This document shows positions 1 to 8,696 of a stretch of 11,606 bases of DNA, piece by piece. How positions within the stretch are numbered: position 1 is the first letter of the stretch; each line of letters begins with the position of its first letter. The DNA is from Lautropia sp. SCN 70-15 (GTDB lineage: Bacteria > Pseudomonadota > Gammaproteobacteria > Burkholderiales > Burkholderiaceae_E), in NCBI GenBank assembly GCA_001724315.1, contig MEEC01000064.1, forward strand, positions 1-11,606, given 5' to 3'. The notes under the pieces are model-generated. The model searched no databases. It saw nothing but the letters and a program-made list of their open reading frames with translations, and had not been told where the DNA came from. Both the position numbers and the translations under genes were made by a program.

Positions 1-963
1 CTCGAGGTCGCGCGGCTGCTCACCGGCTCGATCGCCGCGGCAATCATTCCGCTGTCGATGGCCTGGGTGGGCGACACGGTGCCCTACGAGCGGCGGCAGG
101 CGACCCTCGCGAAGTTCCTGAACGGCACTATCCTGGGCCTGATCCTGGGCCAGGCCATGGGCGGGCTGCTGGCCGACACGCTGGGCTGGCGATCGGCCTT
201 CGTGCTGCTGGCGGTGATCTTCGCGATGGCGGGGTGGAAGCTGCGGGCAGTGGTGCGCGCGGGGGCGTCGGCCGCACGCTCGTCGGAAACTCCCACCGCG
301 CAGGGCTCGACGACGGCCGCCACGGCGGCGCAAGCCGCGCCAATCGAGCCCCCGCCCGCCGGCGCGCTCGCCCGTTACGCGCTCGTGCTGGGCGTGCCCT
401 GGGCCCGAGTGATCCTCGCCATCGTGGCCGTGGAGGGCCTGCTGGCCTTCGGCGCGCTGGCCTTCATTCCCACCTCCCTGCACGAGCGGGCGGGACTGCC
501 CATCTGGCTCGCTGGCGCCACGGTGGCGGCCTTCGGCCTGGGCGGCTTCGCCTACACGCTCACCGCGGCGCGACTCGTTCGCCGCTTCGGCGAATCGGGC
601 CTGGCGATCGGGGGCGGCGCGGTCCTCGCTGCCGGCTTCGGGCTGATCGCCGCGGCGCCGGGCTTCCTGTCGGGTGCGATCGCCTGCATGCTGATCGGGC
701 TGGGCTACCACATGCTGCACAACACGCTGCAGACGAACGCCACGCAGATGGCGCCCACGGTGCGCGGCACTGCAGTGGCGCTGTTCGCGATGAGCCTGTT
801 CCTGGGGCAGTCGGTCGGCGTCACGGCGGCGGCTGGCGCCCTGCCCTCGACCGGCTTCGCGCCCTTGTTCGCGGCCACGGCGCTGGGGCTGGCGGCCACC
901 GGGGCCGTGTTCGCGTGGTTGATCGGGCGGCGGCAACAGACGATCCAGGAGAGACATTCATGA
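1..963 (+). CDS. MFS transporter, C-terminal part (5' end outside window)
   Basis: A major facilitator superfamily inner-membrane transporter; the substrate cannot be read from the sequence. The reading frame is open from base 1, so the first ATG at 58 is internal and roughly 80-90 N-terminal residues lie upstream. The visible 320 residues begin in a transmembrane helix (RLLTGSIAAAIIPLSMAW) and continue with the segment VPYERRQATLAK and a GLILGQAMGGLLAD helix, typical of MFS helices 4-5. A cytoplasmic linker rich in Ala, Thr and Pro follows (about residues 85-115 of the visible part) between the two six-helix halves. The second half carries LVRRFGE between helices and ends in a short basic tail (IGRRQQTIQERHS). 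The stop overlaps the next start as ATGA, so it is translationally coupled to the crotonase-like gene; uptake of a compound acted on by that enzyme is inference only. The family is confident, the specificity unknown. Confidence 0.9.
   Translation, partial: LEVARLLTGSIAAAIIPLSMAWVGDTVPYERRQATLAKFLNGTILGLILGQAMGGLLADTLGWRSAFVLLAVIFAMAGWKLRAVVRAGASAARSSETPTAQGSTTAATAAQAAPIEPPPAGALARYALVLGVPWARVILAIVAVEGLLAFGALAFIPTSLHERAGLPIWLAGATVAAFGLGGFAYTLTAARLVRRFGESGLAIGGGAVLAAGFGLIAAAPGFLSGAIACMLIGLGYHMLHNTLQTNATQMAPTVRGTAVALFAMSLFLGQSVGVTAAAGALPSTGFAPLFAATALGLAATGAVFAWLIGRRQQTIQERHS
947..953 (+). promoter_or_regulatory. Ribosome binding site of the crotonase-like gene
   Basis: AGGAGAG sits 6 nt before the ATG at 960 and lies inside the last codons of the MFS gene. 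It fixes the start of the downstream gene at the ATGA overlap rather than at the in-frame upstream codons. Confidence 0.8.
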
Positions 964-1748
964 GCAAGCACCCCGGCACCGCCGACATCGGCGTGGACCT
1001 CGTCGATCACGTTGCGGTCGTCGAGGTCCGCCGCGGACCGCACAACTTCTTCGACATCCCGATGATCGCGGGCCTTGCGGGCATCTTCGAGGCGCTCGAG
1101 ACCGATCCGGGCTGCCGCGTCATCCTGCTGTGCGCCGAGGGAAAGTCCTTCTGCGCAGGCGCGGATTTCACGACGCGCGACGCCACGCCCGAACAGGCCA
1201 GCCCGCGCGGCATCAACCCCATCTACTTCGAAGCCATCCGCCTCTTCGCCTGCACCAAGCCGGTGGTCGGCGCGATCCACGGTCCGGCAATCGGCGGTGG
1301 CCTCGGGCTGGCGCTGGTGCCCGACTTCCGCGTGACCTGTCCGGAGGCGCGCTTCTCGGCCAACTTCAACCGGCTCGGCTTCCACCCCGGCTTCGGCCTG
1401 TCGTATACGCTGCCGCGCCTCGTCGGCCCGCAGCACGCCGCGATGCTGTTCTACACCGGGCGACGCGTCGGCGGAGAGGAAGCGGCCCGCATCGGCCTGG
1501 CCGACGTGCTGGTGCCGCAGGACCAGGTGCGCGCCAAGGCGCTGGAGCTCGCGACCGAGATCGCGATCTCCTCGCCGCTGGCGGTGCAGTCCACCCGCGC
1601 CACGCTGCGCGCGGGCCTGGTGGAGCAGGTGCGACTGGCCGTCGCCCGCGAGAGCGTCGAGCAGAACTGGCAGTTCAAGACCGAGGACTTCGCGGAAGGC
1701 GTGAAGGCGATGGCCGAGCGGCGGCCGCCGAACTTCCAGGGGCGCTGA
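960..1748 (+). CDS. Enoyl-CoA hydratase/isomerase (crotonase) family protein lacking the catalytic Glu pair
   Basis: A 262-residue crotonase-fold protein, the usual length for the family, expected to be soluble and to bind an acyl-CoA. The first oxyanion-hole segment is GKSFCAGADF (61-70) and the second is HGPAIGGGLGLAL (107-119). The family's C-terminal region (NWQFKTEDFAEGVKAMAERRPPNFQG) is complete. By my alignment, the position of rat mitochondrial hydratase Glu144 (GGGCE) is Gly116 and the position of Glu164 (QPE) is Phe136. The Asp of dienoyl-CoA isomerase is also a Gly. A classical hydratase or isomerase reaction is therefore doubtful, although CoA-thioester binding and enolate stabilisation should be intact. 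The start is fixed by AGGAGAG 6 nt upstream; the longer frame opening at 234 is only the shadow of the MFS gene. The gene is coupled to that transporter gene and converges on the EamA gene 7 bp away. Family confident; substrate and reaction unknown. Confidence 0.92.
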   Translation: MSKHPGTADIGVDLVDHVAVVEVRRGPHNFFDIPMIAGLAGIFEALETDPGCRVILLCAEGKSFCAGADFTTRDATPEQASPRGINPIYFEAIRLFACTKPVVGAIHGPAIGGGLGLALVPDFRVTCPEARFSANFNRLGFHPGFGLSYTLPRLVGPQHAAMLFYTGRRVGGEEAARIGLADVLVPQDQVRAKALELATEIAISSPLAVQSTRATLRAGLVEQVRLAVARESVEQNWQFKTEDFAEGVKAMAERRPPNFQGR

Positions 1749-1763
1749 GGCGCGGCTAGGAAG
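1733..1763. terminator. Possible bidirectional hairpin at the convergent gene ends
   Basis: CTTCC (1733-1737) pairs with GGAAG (1759-1763), and inside it GCGC-TGAG-GCGC (1742-1753) forms a second short stem. The structure covers both stop codons (TGA 1746-1748 on plus, TAG 1756-1758 on minus). It has an internal loop and no clear T-tract, so a termination role is weakly supported. Confidence 0.25.
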
Positions 1764-2712
1764 CCCGGCGCCGCAGATACAGGTTGTTCGCCACCAGCGC
1801 CCCGACCACGATCGCGGCGCCCGCGATCTCCGAGGGCACGAAGCTCGCGCCCTCGGCCGCGCGGAAGGCGAAGGTGACCACCGGCATCAGGTTGAGCAGC
1901 AGCATCGCGTTGACCGCGCCGATCTTCTTCGCGCCGAAGTTCCACAGGAACATCGAGATCACCACCCCGACCACCGACACGTAGGCCAGGCGCCAGGTCG
2001 CCGCGGGCAGCACTTCCTCGTTCGCGTAGGTGGCGCCGACGAGCCAGGCGATGCCCCAGGCGGCCAGCACCAGCGCGACGGCCGGGCCGCTGGTGAGCGC
2101 CGACACGCGGATCGTCGACCAGCCGTGCAGGCGGGTGGTGATCAGCACGTACGACACCCAGGCGGTCGCGGCGCCGAAGGTGAGCAGGTTGCCCAGCACT
2201 TCGCCGCGCACCGCGGGCGCGGGGTTCAAGATGGCGTCGCCGCCGCGGGTCACCGCAATGGCCACGCCGGAGAACGCCAGCGCGAGGCACGCCAGCGTGA
2301 ACGCCGGCGGTCGCTTCTTCCAGATCGCCCAGTCGGCGATCGCGGTCATCGCCGGCTGCAGCCCCAGGATCAGCACCGCGATCTCGGGCCGGGTGCGGGC
2401 CAGGCCGGTGATCATCAGCAGGGCCGATGCGCCCATCGCGATGCCGGCCACGATGACGAGTTTCAGGTCGCGCCCCTGCGCGACGAAGGCGCGCAGGCCC
2501 TCCAGCCACACGAGCAGCGGAATGAAGCACAGGAAGGCCACGCCGTAGCGCACCACGCTGATCGAGTAGCCGTCGAGCGCGGGAAAGATCCCCTTGGCGA
2601 TCGGCAGTTGCCCGCCCCAGACCAGCACCGCGAATAGCGCGGCGCCCAGGCCGCGGCCCAGGCCGGAGGGCCCCGTCAGGCCCGACGATCCCGACGCGCC
2701 GGCCCCGCTCAC
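1756..2712 (-). CDS. EamA/DMT-family transporter
   Basis: A 318-residue inner-membrane protein of the drug/metabolite transporter superfamily, made of two EamA repeats of five helices each. Repeat 1 starts with GAALFAVLVWGGQLPIAKGI and contains the SVVRYGVAF segment that matches the usual second-helix R(Y/F) motif. Repeat 2 starts at VLGNLLTFGAATAWVSYVLI and ends with IAGAAIVVGALVANNLYL and an RRRAS tail, so about ten helices in all. Family members export amino acids, nucleotides or drugs; the substrate here is not readable. Translation starts at GTG (2712-2710), which overlaps the DUF2788 stop as GTGA, with no convincing Shine-Dalgarno, so expression probably depends on coupling. The first 20 residues are Gly/Ser-rich and may be a poorly conserved extension. 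It is the last gene of the minus-strand block. Confidence 0.9.
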   Translation of the reverse strand: MSGAGASGSSGLTGPSGLGRGLGAALFAVLVWGGQLPIAKGIFPALDGYSISVVRYGVAFLCFIPLLVWLEGLRAFVAQGRDLKLVIVAGIAMGASALLMITGLARTRPEIAVLILGLQPAMTAIADWAIWKKRPPAFTLACLALAFSGVAIAVTRGGDAILNPAPAVRGEVLGNLLTFGAATAWVSYVLITTRLHGWSTIRVSALTSGPAVALVLAAWGIAWLVGATYANEEVLPAATWRLAYVSVVGVVISMFLWNFGAKKIGAVNAMLLLNLMPVVTFAFRAAEGASFVPSEIAGAAIVVGALVANNLYLRRRAS

Positions 2713-2918
2713 GGCGCCAGGATCGCCTGCAGGATCGACTTGGCGACGAAGCCGAGGATGCCGAAGGCGAGCACGAAGAACAGGATGAAGGTGCCGAAAC
2801 GGCCCGCCTGCGAATCGCGCGCCAGCTTCCAGATGACGAACAGCATGAACAGGATGAACCCGCCCACGCCGAAGGTCATGCCGAACTCGGCGATCTGTTC
2901 TTCGGTGTAGCCGAACAT
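2709..2918 (-). CDS. DUF2788 small membrane protein
   Basis: A 69-residue protein that I recognise as DUF2788, a family of short proteobacterial membrane proteins with no known function. It starts MFGYTEEQIAEFGMTFGVGG and has two hydrophobic helices, about residues 14-30 (FGVGGFILFMLFVIWKL) and 42-66 (GTFILFFVLAFGILGFVAKSIL). They are separated by a short polar loop (ARDSQAGRF). The length is normal for the family. The ATG lies 1 nt after the TGA of the DUF2189 gene (TGAgATG), and its own TGA overlaps the GTG of the EamA gene, so all three membrane genes are coupled. This suggests co-production, but no shared function is established. Confidence 0.85.
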   Translation of the reverse strand: MFGYTEEQIAEFGMTFGVGGFILFMLFVIWKLARDSQAGRFGTFILFFVLAFGILGFVAKSILQAILAP

Positions 2919-2919
2919 C

Positions 2920-3795
2920 TCAGCGCCCCGCGCGCGGCGTGCCGGCCGGACTCGCCTTGCCGCCCTCCGGCTCGACCAGGTCGCGGTACGCGTGCCAGGT
3001 GGCGTGACCCAGCACCGGCAGCACCACCACGAGGCCGACCACGGTGACGAAGCCCAGCAGCGTGAGCGCCATGATCGCGGCGGCCCACACGCCCAGCGAG
3101 ACCGGGTTCAGGCCCACCGCCGCCACGCTGGTGCGGATGGCGGTGGTGAGCGGCACGGGTCGGTCGACCAGCATGGGCACCGAGACGGCGGTGACCGCGA
3201 ACACGATCGCCGCGCCCAGGCCGCCCGCCAGGAACCACACGAACAGCCAGGCGTCGCCAGCGGCGAGGAACTGGTGGACGAAGCCTGCGACGCCGCCGGC
3301 GCTGGCCGAGCCCGCTGCGCCCGCCGCGGCACTCCCGGCTGCACTCGCGCCGCTTCCGCCAGCAAGCCGCACCAGCATCGACGAGAAGCCCACCCACAGC
3401 GTGCCCGCCACCGCGAGCAGCCCGCCGAGCGCCGCGAGCTGCGCGCCGCGCCGTTTCCAGACCGCGATCAGCGCCAGCAGGCCGAACGGCTGCGGCGCCT
3501 CGCCGGCTTCGAGCCGGCGGCTCAGCTCGTGAAAGCCGGTGACAAGCACCGGCGCGACGATCACGAAGCCGGTGAAGGCGCCGGCCAGCAGGCCGGAGTC
3601 GCGCCAGCCGATGGCCACGATCGCCAGCGCGCCGGCGAGGAACAGCAGGCCGTGCAGCGCGCTGGCCAGCGGCGCGCGAACGAAATCGCGCCAGCCGGCG
3701 GCCAGCCAGCCAGCCACGTGGGCAGGCGTGATCTCGCGCAGCGCGGGCAGCGGCGGCGCGCTGCCCGGCCGGGAAGCTCCGGGGGAGGCGGACAT
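2920..3795 (-). CDS. DUF2189 integral membrane protein
   Basis: A 291-residue polytopic membrane protein of the DUF2189 family, function unknown. Family marks are WLAAGWRDFVRAPLASALHG (30-49), the VTGFHELSRRLEAGEAP segment after the second helix (85-101), and the C-terminal PVLGHATWHAYRDLVEPE (250-267). I count about six hydrophobic helices. Residues about 145-170 are an almost pure Ala/Gly/Ser stretch between helices, probably a flexible loop that varies between relatives. The ATG at 3795 is 19 nt downstream of the rpoD stop. Only a weak purine stretch (GGGGCGAG) precedes it, so the gene may rely on transcription and translation coming from rpoD. It overlaps nothing and is followed 1 nt later by the DUF2788 gene. 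Confidence 0.85.
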   Translation of the reverse strand: MSASPGASRPGSAPPLPALREITPAHVAGWLAAGWRDFVRAPLASALHGLLFLAGALAIVAIGWRDSGLLAGAFTGFVIVAPVLVTGFHELSRRLEAGEAPQPFGLLALIAVWKRRGAQLAALGGLLAVAGTLWVGFSSMLVRLAGGSGASAAGSAAAGAAGSASAGGVAGFVHQFLAAGDAWLFVWFLAGGLGAAIVFAVTAVSVPMLVDRPVPLTTAIRTSVAAVGLNPVSLGVWAAAIMALTLLGFVTVVGLVVVLPVLGHATWHAYRDLVEPEGGKASPAGTPRAGR

Positions 3796-3814
3796 CCGGC
3801 GCTCGCCCCAGGCC

Positions 3815-6427
<2,613 letters not shown>

Positions 6428-6529
6428 TGGATGATTCGCCTTGGACGGGTTGCCTGCGCGCCGGATCGCGCCGCCTTCTCCGGGGACGTGAATGCTCGAA
6501 CGACCCGGACCCTGTTTCGTCGACGACAC

Positions 6530-6583
6530 CCCGGCGGCCTTGCGGCGCTGGTCGTGCCCGGCGGCCTTTCGGCGCCGGTGGTC
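6530..6583. repeat. Imperfect 27-bp tandem duplication in the rpoD leader
   Basis: Two adjacent 27-bp units at 6530-6556 and 6557-6583 agree at 23 of 27 positions and share an uninterrupted 12-bp block CCCGGCGGCCTT (6530-6541 and 6557-6568). If translated in the rpoD frame on the minus strand they give the repeated RRKAAG. The second unit overlaps the smaller leader hairpin. Confidence 0.7.
6558..6578 (-). promoter_or_regulatory. GAAA-capped hairpin in the rpoD leader
   Basis: On the minus strand CCGGCGCC pairs with GGCCGCCGG around a GAAA tetraloop: eight G-C pairs with one bulged C. GNRA loops are a known stabilising RNA motif. It directly follows the larger hairpin at 6580-6631. No T-tract follows, so it is more likely a leader structure than a terminator. 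Confidence 0.5.
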
Positions 6584-6631
6584 CACTCTCGGCCTTGCGA
6601 CGCGGCGCCTTGCCGCCCGCAGCCGTGGACC
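6580..6631 (-). promoter_or_regulatory. Long interrupted hairpin in the rpoD 5' leader
   Basis: On the minus strand GGTCCAC pairs with GTGGACC (7 bp). Continuing inward, GGC pairs with GCC, TGCG with CGCA, and GCGGC with GCCGC around an AAGGC loop: about 19 base pairs in 52 nt with small bulges. The 3' arm contains the alternative GTG start at 6584-6586, which would be sequestered. Function (translational control, RNA stability, processing) is not shown by the sequence. Confidence 0.55.
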
Positions 6632-6697
6632 GGCCAGGGGTGCTCGAACACGGGGTCCCTGACGAGCCAGGCGGCTTTTTTGGCAGGGTAACTGATT

Positions 6698-6726
6698 ATT
6701 ATATCAAGAACGGGCCCGCATCGCCA
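6698..6726 (-). promoter_or_regulatory. Extended -10 promoter of rpoD
   Basis: On the minus strand a perfect TATAAT (6703-6698) is preceded directly by TGA, giving the extended -10 motif TGnTATAAT; that TGA is the dnaG stop codon. A weak -35 (TGGCGA, 6726-6721, 3 of 6 matches) lies 17 bp upstream, as is common for extended -10 promoters. The transcript would start near 6691. The site lies in one of the few AT-rich spots of the window. Confidence 0.65.
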
Positions 6727-8671
6727 TAAGTGCCTGATATCTCTCGCGATCCTCGTCGGTGCGGATGCCGGCCTTCGCCAGTTCGTCGATCTGGCGGCGC
6801 ACGTGGCGGTCGCGCAACTGTCCGACGGCTGCCGACAGTTCGGCCGCCGCCTCGGCAGCCGTCAGGTCCGCCAGCGCGGCCGCGTCCGAGGCGAGCGCCC
6901 GCTCGAAGGCGCGCACCGACTCGGGATCGGCCTCCCGGAGGCTCTCGACGACGTTGCCGGCGGTGCTGCCCGGCGGCAGCGCGGCCACCCGGCCCACCCA
7001 TTCGATCAGCCCGGCCGACAGCCAATCGCCGAGCTCGACGGTGGACGCCAGCCCCGGGTGCAGCGCAACCAGCAGGCGCAGCCTCGCCTCGAGATCGGGC
7101 CTGGCCACCGGCGGCCGCGGGACCGGGCGGTCGCGATAGCCGGGCCTGCCGCGGCCGCTCCACGAGCGGCCCTCCCCGCCCCAGGAACGCCCCTCTCCGC
7201 TCCACGATCGGCCCTCGCCTTGCACGGCCGCTTCGTTATGCCAGGGGCCGGCATCGCCCTGCCAGGGCCCCGGGTCGCCGGACCGGCTGCCGCCCTGGGC
7301 GTCGGCGCCGGTCGCCGGCCCGCCGTGGCTGCCCGCACCCGGCCGCCCCGCCTGCCCGGGGCGCGCAGCGTGCTGGGCGGCCTGGCTGGCGAAGTAGCGC
7401 TCGACCTCGTCCACGCTGAGCCGGGCCAGCTCGGCCACGCGGTGAACCAGCTGCATCTTGAGCGCCGGCGCCGCCAGCGCCTGCAGCAGCGGCGCCGCCT
7501 CGGCCAGCAGCCGGGCGCGGCCCTCGGGCGTCTCGAGGCCGACCCGCTCGGACAGTTCCCTGACCAGCAGCTCCGACAGGGGCATCGCGCCGGCCAGCGC
7601 CTCGCGAAAACCCTCGGCGCCGTGGGCGCGCACGAAGCTGTCCGGATCGTGCTCCGGCGGCAGGAACAGGAAGTCGATCCGCCTGGCGTCGGCCGCCTGC
7701 GGCAGGCTGGCTTCGAGCGCGCGCCAGGCGGCCTTTCGGCCGGCGGCATCGCCGTCGAAGGCGAAGACCACCCGGTCGGCCAGGCGCAGCAGCTTGCGAA
7801 CGTGGTCGGGCGTGGTCGAAGTGCCCAGCGTGGCCACCGCATTGCCCACGCCGTGACGGGCAAGCATCACCACGTCCATGTAGCCCTCGACGACCAGCAC
7901 GCAGTTCTCGCGGCGGATGCCGTCGCGCGCTTCGAACAGGCCGTAGAGCTCGCGCCCCTTCGAGAAGACCGGCGTTTCGGGCGAGTTCAGGTACTTGGGC
8001 TCGCCGCGGTCGAGCACCCGGCCGCCGAAGCCGATCACCTGGCCGCGGGGATTGCGGATCGGAAACATGATCCGGTCGCGGAAGCGGTCGTAGCGGCGTT
8101 TGCGGCCGTCGTCGCCTTCGCTTTCGATGACCAGGCCGGCTTCGACCAGGGCCGGCTCCTCGTAATCGGGCACCGCCGCCTCGAGGCCGCGCCACTGGTC
8201 GGGCGCGTAGCCGATGCCGAAGCGGGCGGCGATCTCGCCGGTGAGCCCGCGCCCCTTCAGGTAGTCGACCGCCCTCGGCGTGTCCTTCAGCCGCCGCCGG
8301 TAGAACTGGGCGGCGCGCGCCAGCAGGTCCAGCAGGCCCGGCGTGCGCGGGTCGGGGCCGGTCCTGCCCCCCGTTCCCGGTTCGCGCGGCACCTCCAGGC
8401 CCAGCGATCGCGCGAGCTCGGTGACCGCGTCGACGTAGCCGAGACCGGCGTGCTCCATCAGGAAGCCGATCGCCGAGCCGTGCGCCCCGCAGCCGAAGCA
8501 GTGGTAGAACTGCTTGGTCGGACTGACGGTGAACGAGGGCGACTTCTCGGTGTGGAAAGGACAGAGCCCCAGATAGTTCGCGCCCGCCTTCTTCAGCCGC
8601 ACGTAGCGGCCCACCACGTCGACGATGTCGACGCGGGCGAGAAGATCCTGGATGAAGCTCTGGGGAATCAC
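6704..8671 (-). CDS. dnaG: DNA primase DnaG
   Basis: Synthesises the RNA primers for replication at the fork, working with the DnaB helicase. The N-terminal zinc-binding domain carries Cys37 and His40 (CPFHTEKSPSF) and Cys58 and Cys61 (FYHCFGCGAHG). The RNA polymerase domain has RIMFPI (200-205), FGGRVLD (215-221) and KYLNS (226-230). Its TOPRIM core has Glu262 in VVEGYMDV and Asp306/Asp308 in DGDAAG, equivalent to E. coli Glu265, Asp309 and Asp311. The C-terminal helicase-binding domain is about 525-655. At 655 residues it is longer than the roughly 580 of E. coli, largely through a Gly/Pro/Trp/Arg-rich linker (about 433-522) with three GEGRSW heptads. The start is GTG (8671-8669), chosen because IPQSFIQDLLARVDIVDVV matches the family N-terminus; the Shine-Dalgarno is weak. 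It lies 25 nt after yqeY and ends inside the rpoD promoter. Confidence 0.97.
   Translation of the reverse strand: MIPQSFIQDLLARVDIVDVVGRYVRLKKAGANYLGLCPFHTEKSPSFTVSPTKQFYHCFGCGAHGSAIGFLMEHAGLGYVDAVTELARSLGLEVPREPGTGGRTGPDPRTPGLLDLLARAAQFYRRRLKDTPRAVDYLKGRGLTGEIAARFGIGYAPDQWRGLEAAVPDYEEPALVEAGLVIESEGDDGRKRRYDRFRDRIMFPIRNPRGQVIGFGGRVLDRGEPKYLNSPETPVFSKGRELYGLFEARDGIRRENCVLVVEGYMDVVMLARHGVGNAVATLGTSTTPDHVRKLLRLADRVVFAFDGDAAGRKAAWRALEASLPQAADARRIDFLFLPPEHDPDSFVRAHGAEGFREALAGAMPLSELLVRELSERVGLETPEGRARLLAEAAPLLQALAAPALKMQLVHRVAELARLSVDEVERYFASQAAQHAARPGQAGRPGAGSHGGPATGADAQGGSRSGDPGPWQGDAGPWHNEAAVQGEGRSWSGEGRSWGGEGRSWSGRGRPGYRDRPVPRPPVARPDLEARLRLLVALHPGLASTVELGDWLSAGLIEWVGRVAALPPGSTAGNVVESLREADPESVRAFERALASDAAALADLTAAEAAAELSAAVGQLRDRHVRRQIDELAKAGIRTDEDRERYQALMAMRARS
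7157..7219 (-). repeat. Three 21-bp repeats encoding GEGRSW heptads in the DnaG linker
   Basis: Three consecutive units encode GEGRSWS, GEGRSWG and GEGRSWS (DnaG residues 485-505). The units differ mostly at synonymous third positions: unit 1 versus unit 2 shows several silent changes and only one amino-acid change (Ser to Gly). The peptide repeat is thus better preserved than its DNA. Confidence 0.85.
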
Positions 8672-8696
8672 CCGGCTAGCTTAACCGGCCACCGGC

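Larger units (their letters stand above)
6428..6697 (-). other. rpoD leader / dnaG-rpoD intergenic region
   Basis: About 270 nt between the dnaG stop and the chosen rpoD start. It holds the internal promoter's downstream part, an A6 tract (minus strand, 6676-6681), two adjacent hairpins (6558-6578 and 6580-6631) and a 27-bp tandem duplication (6530-6583). It has no stop codon in the rpoD frame, which is also the dnaG frame. The AT-rich start, just past dnaG, could also be an RNase E-type processing site, as is known for the E. coli operon between dnaG and rpoD. Confidence 0.6.

Noticed and set aside
234..959. Upstream extension of the crotonase frame to 234
   Set aside because: It overlaps the MFS gene in another frame, reads as an Arg/Gly-rich shadow, and the strong AGGAGAG fixes the start at 960.
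6667..6682. Plus-strand terminator: AGCC-AGGC-GGCT followed by six T
   Set aside because: Only a 4-bp stem and no plus-strand gene ends upstream; the T run is the A-tract of the minus-strand rpoD leader.
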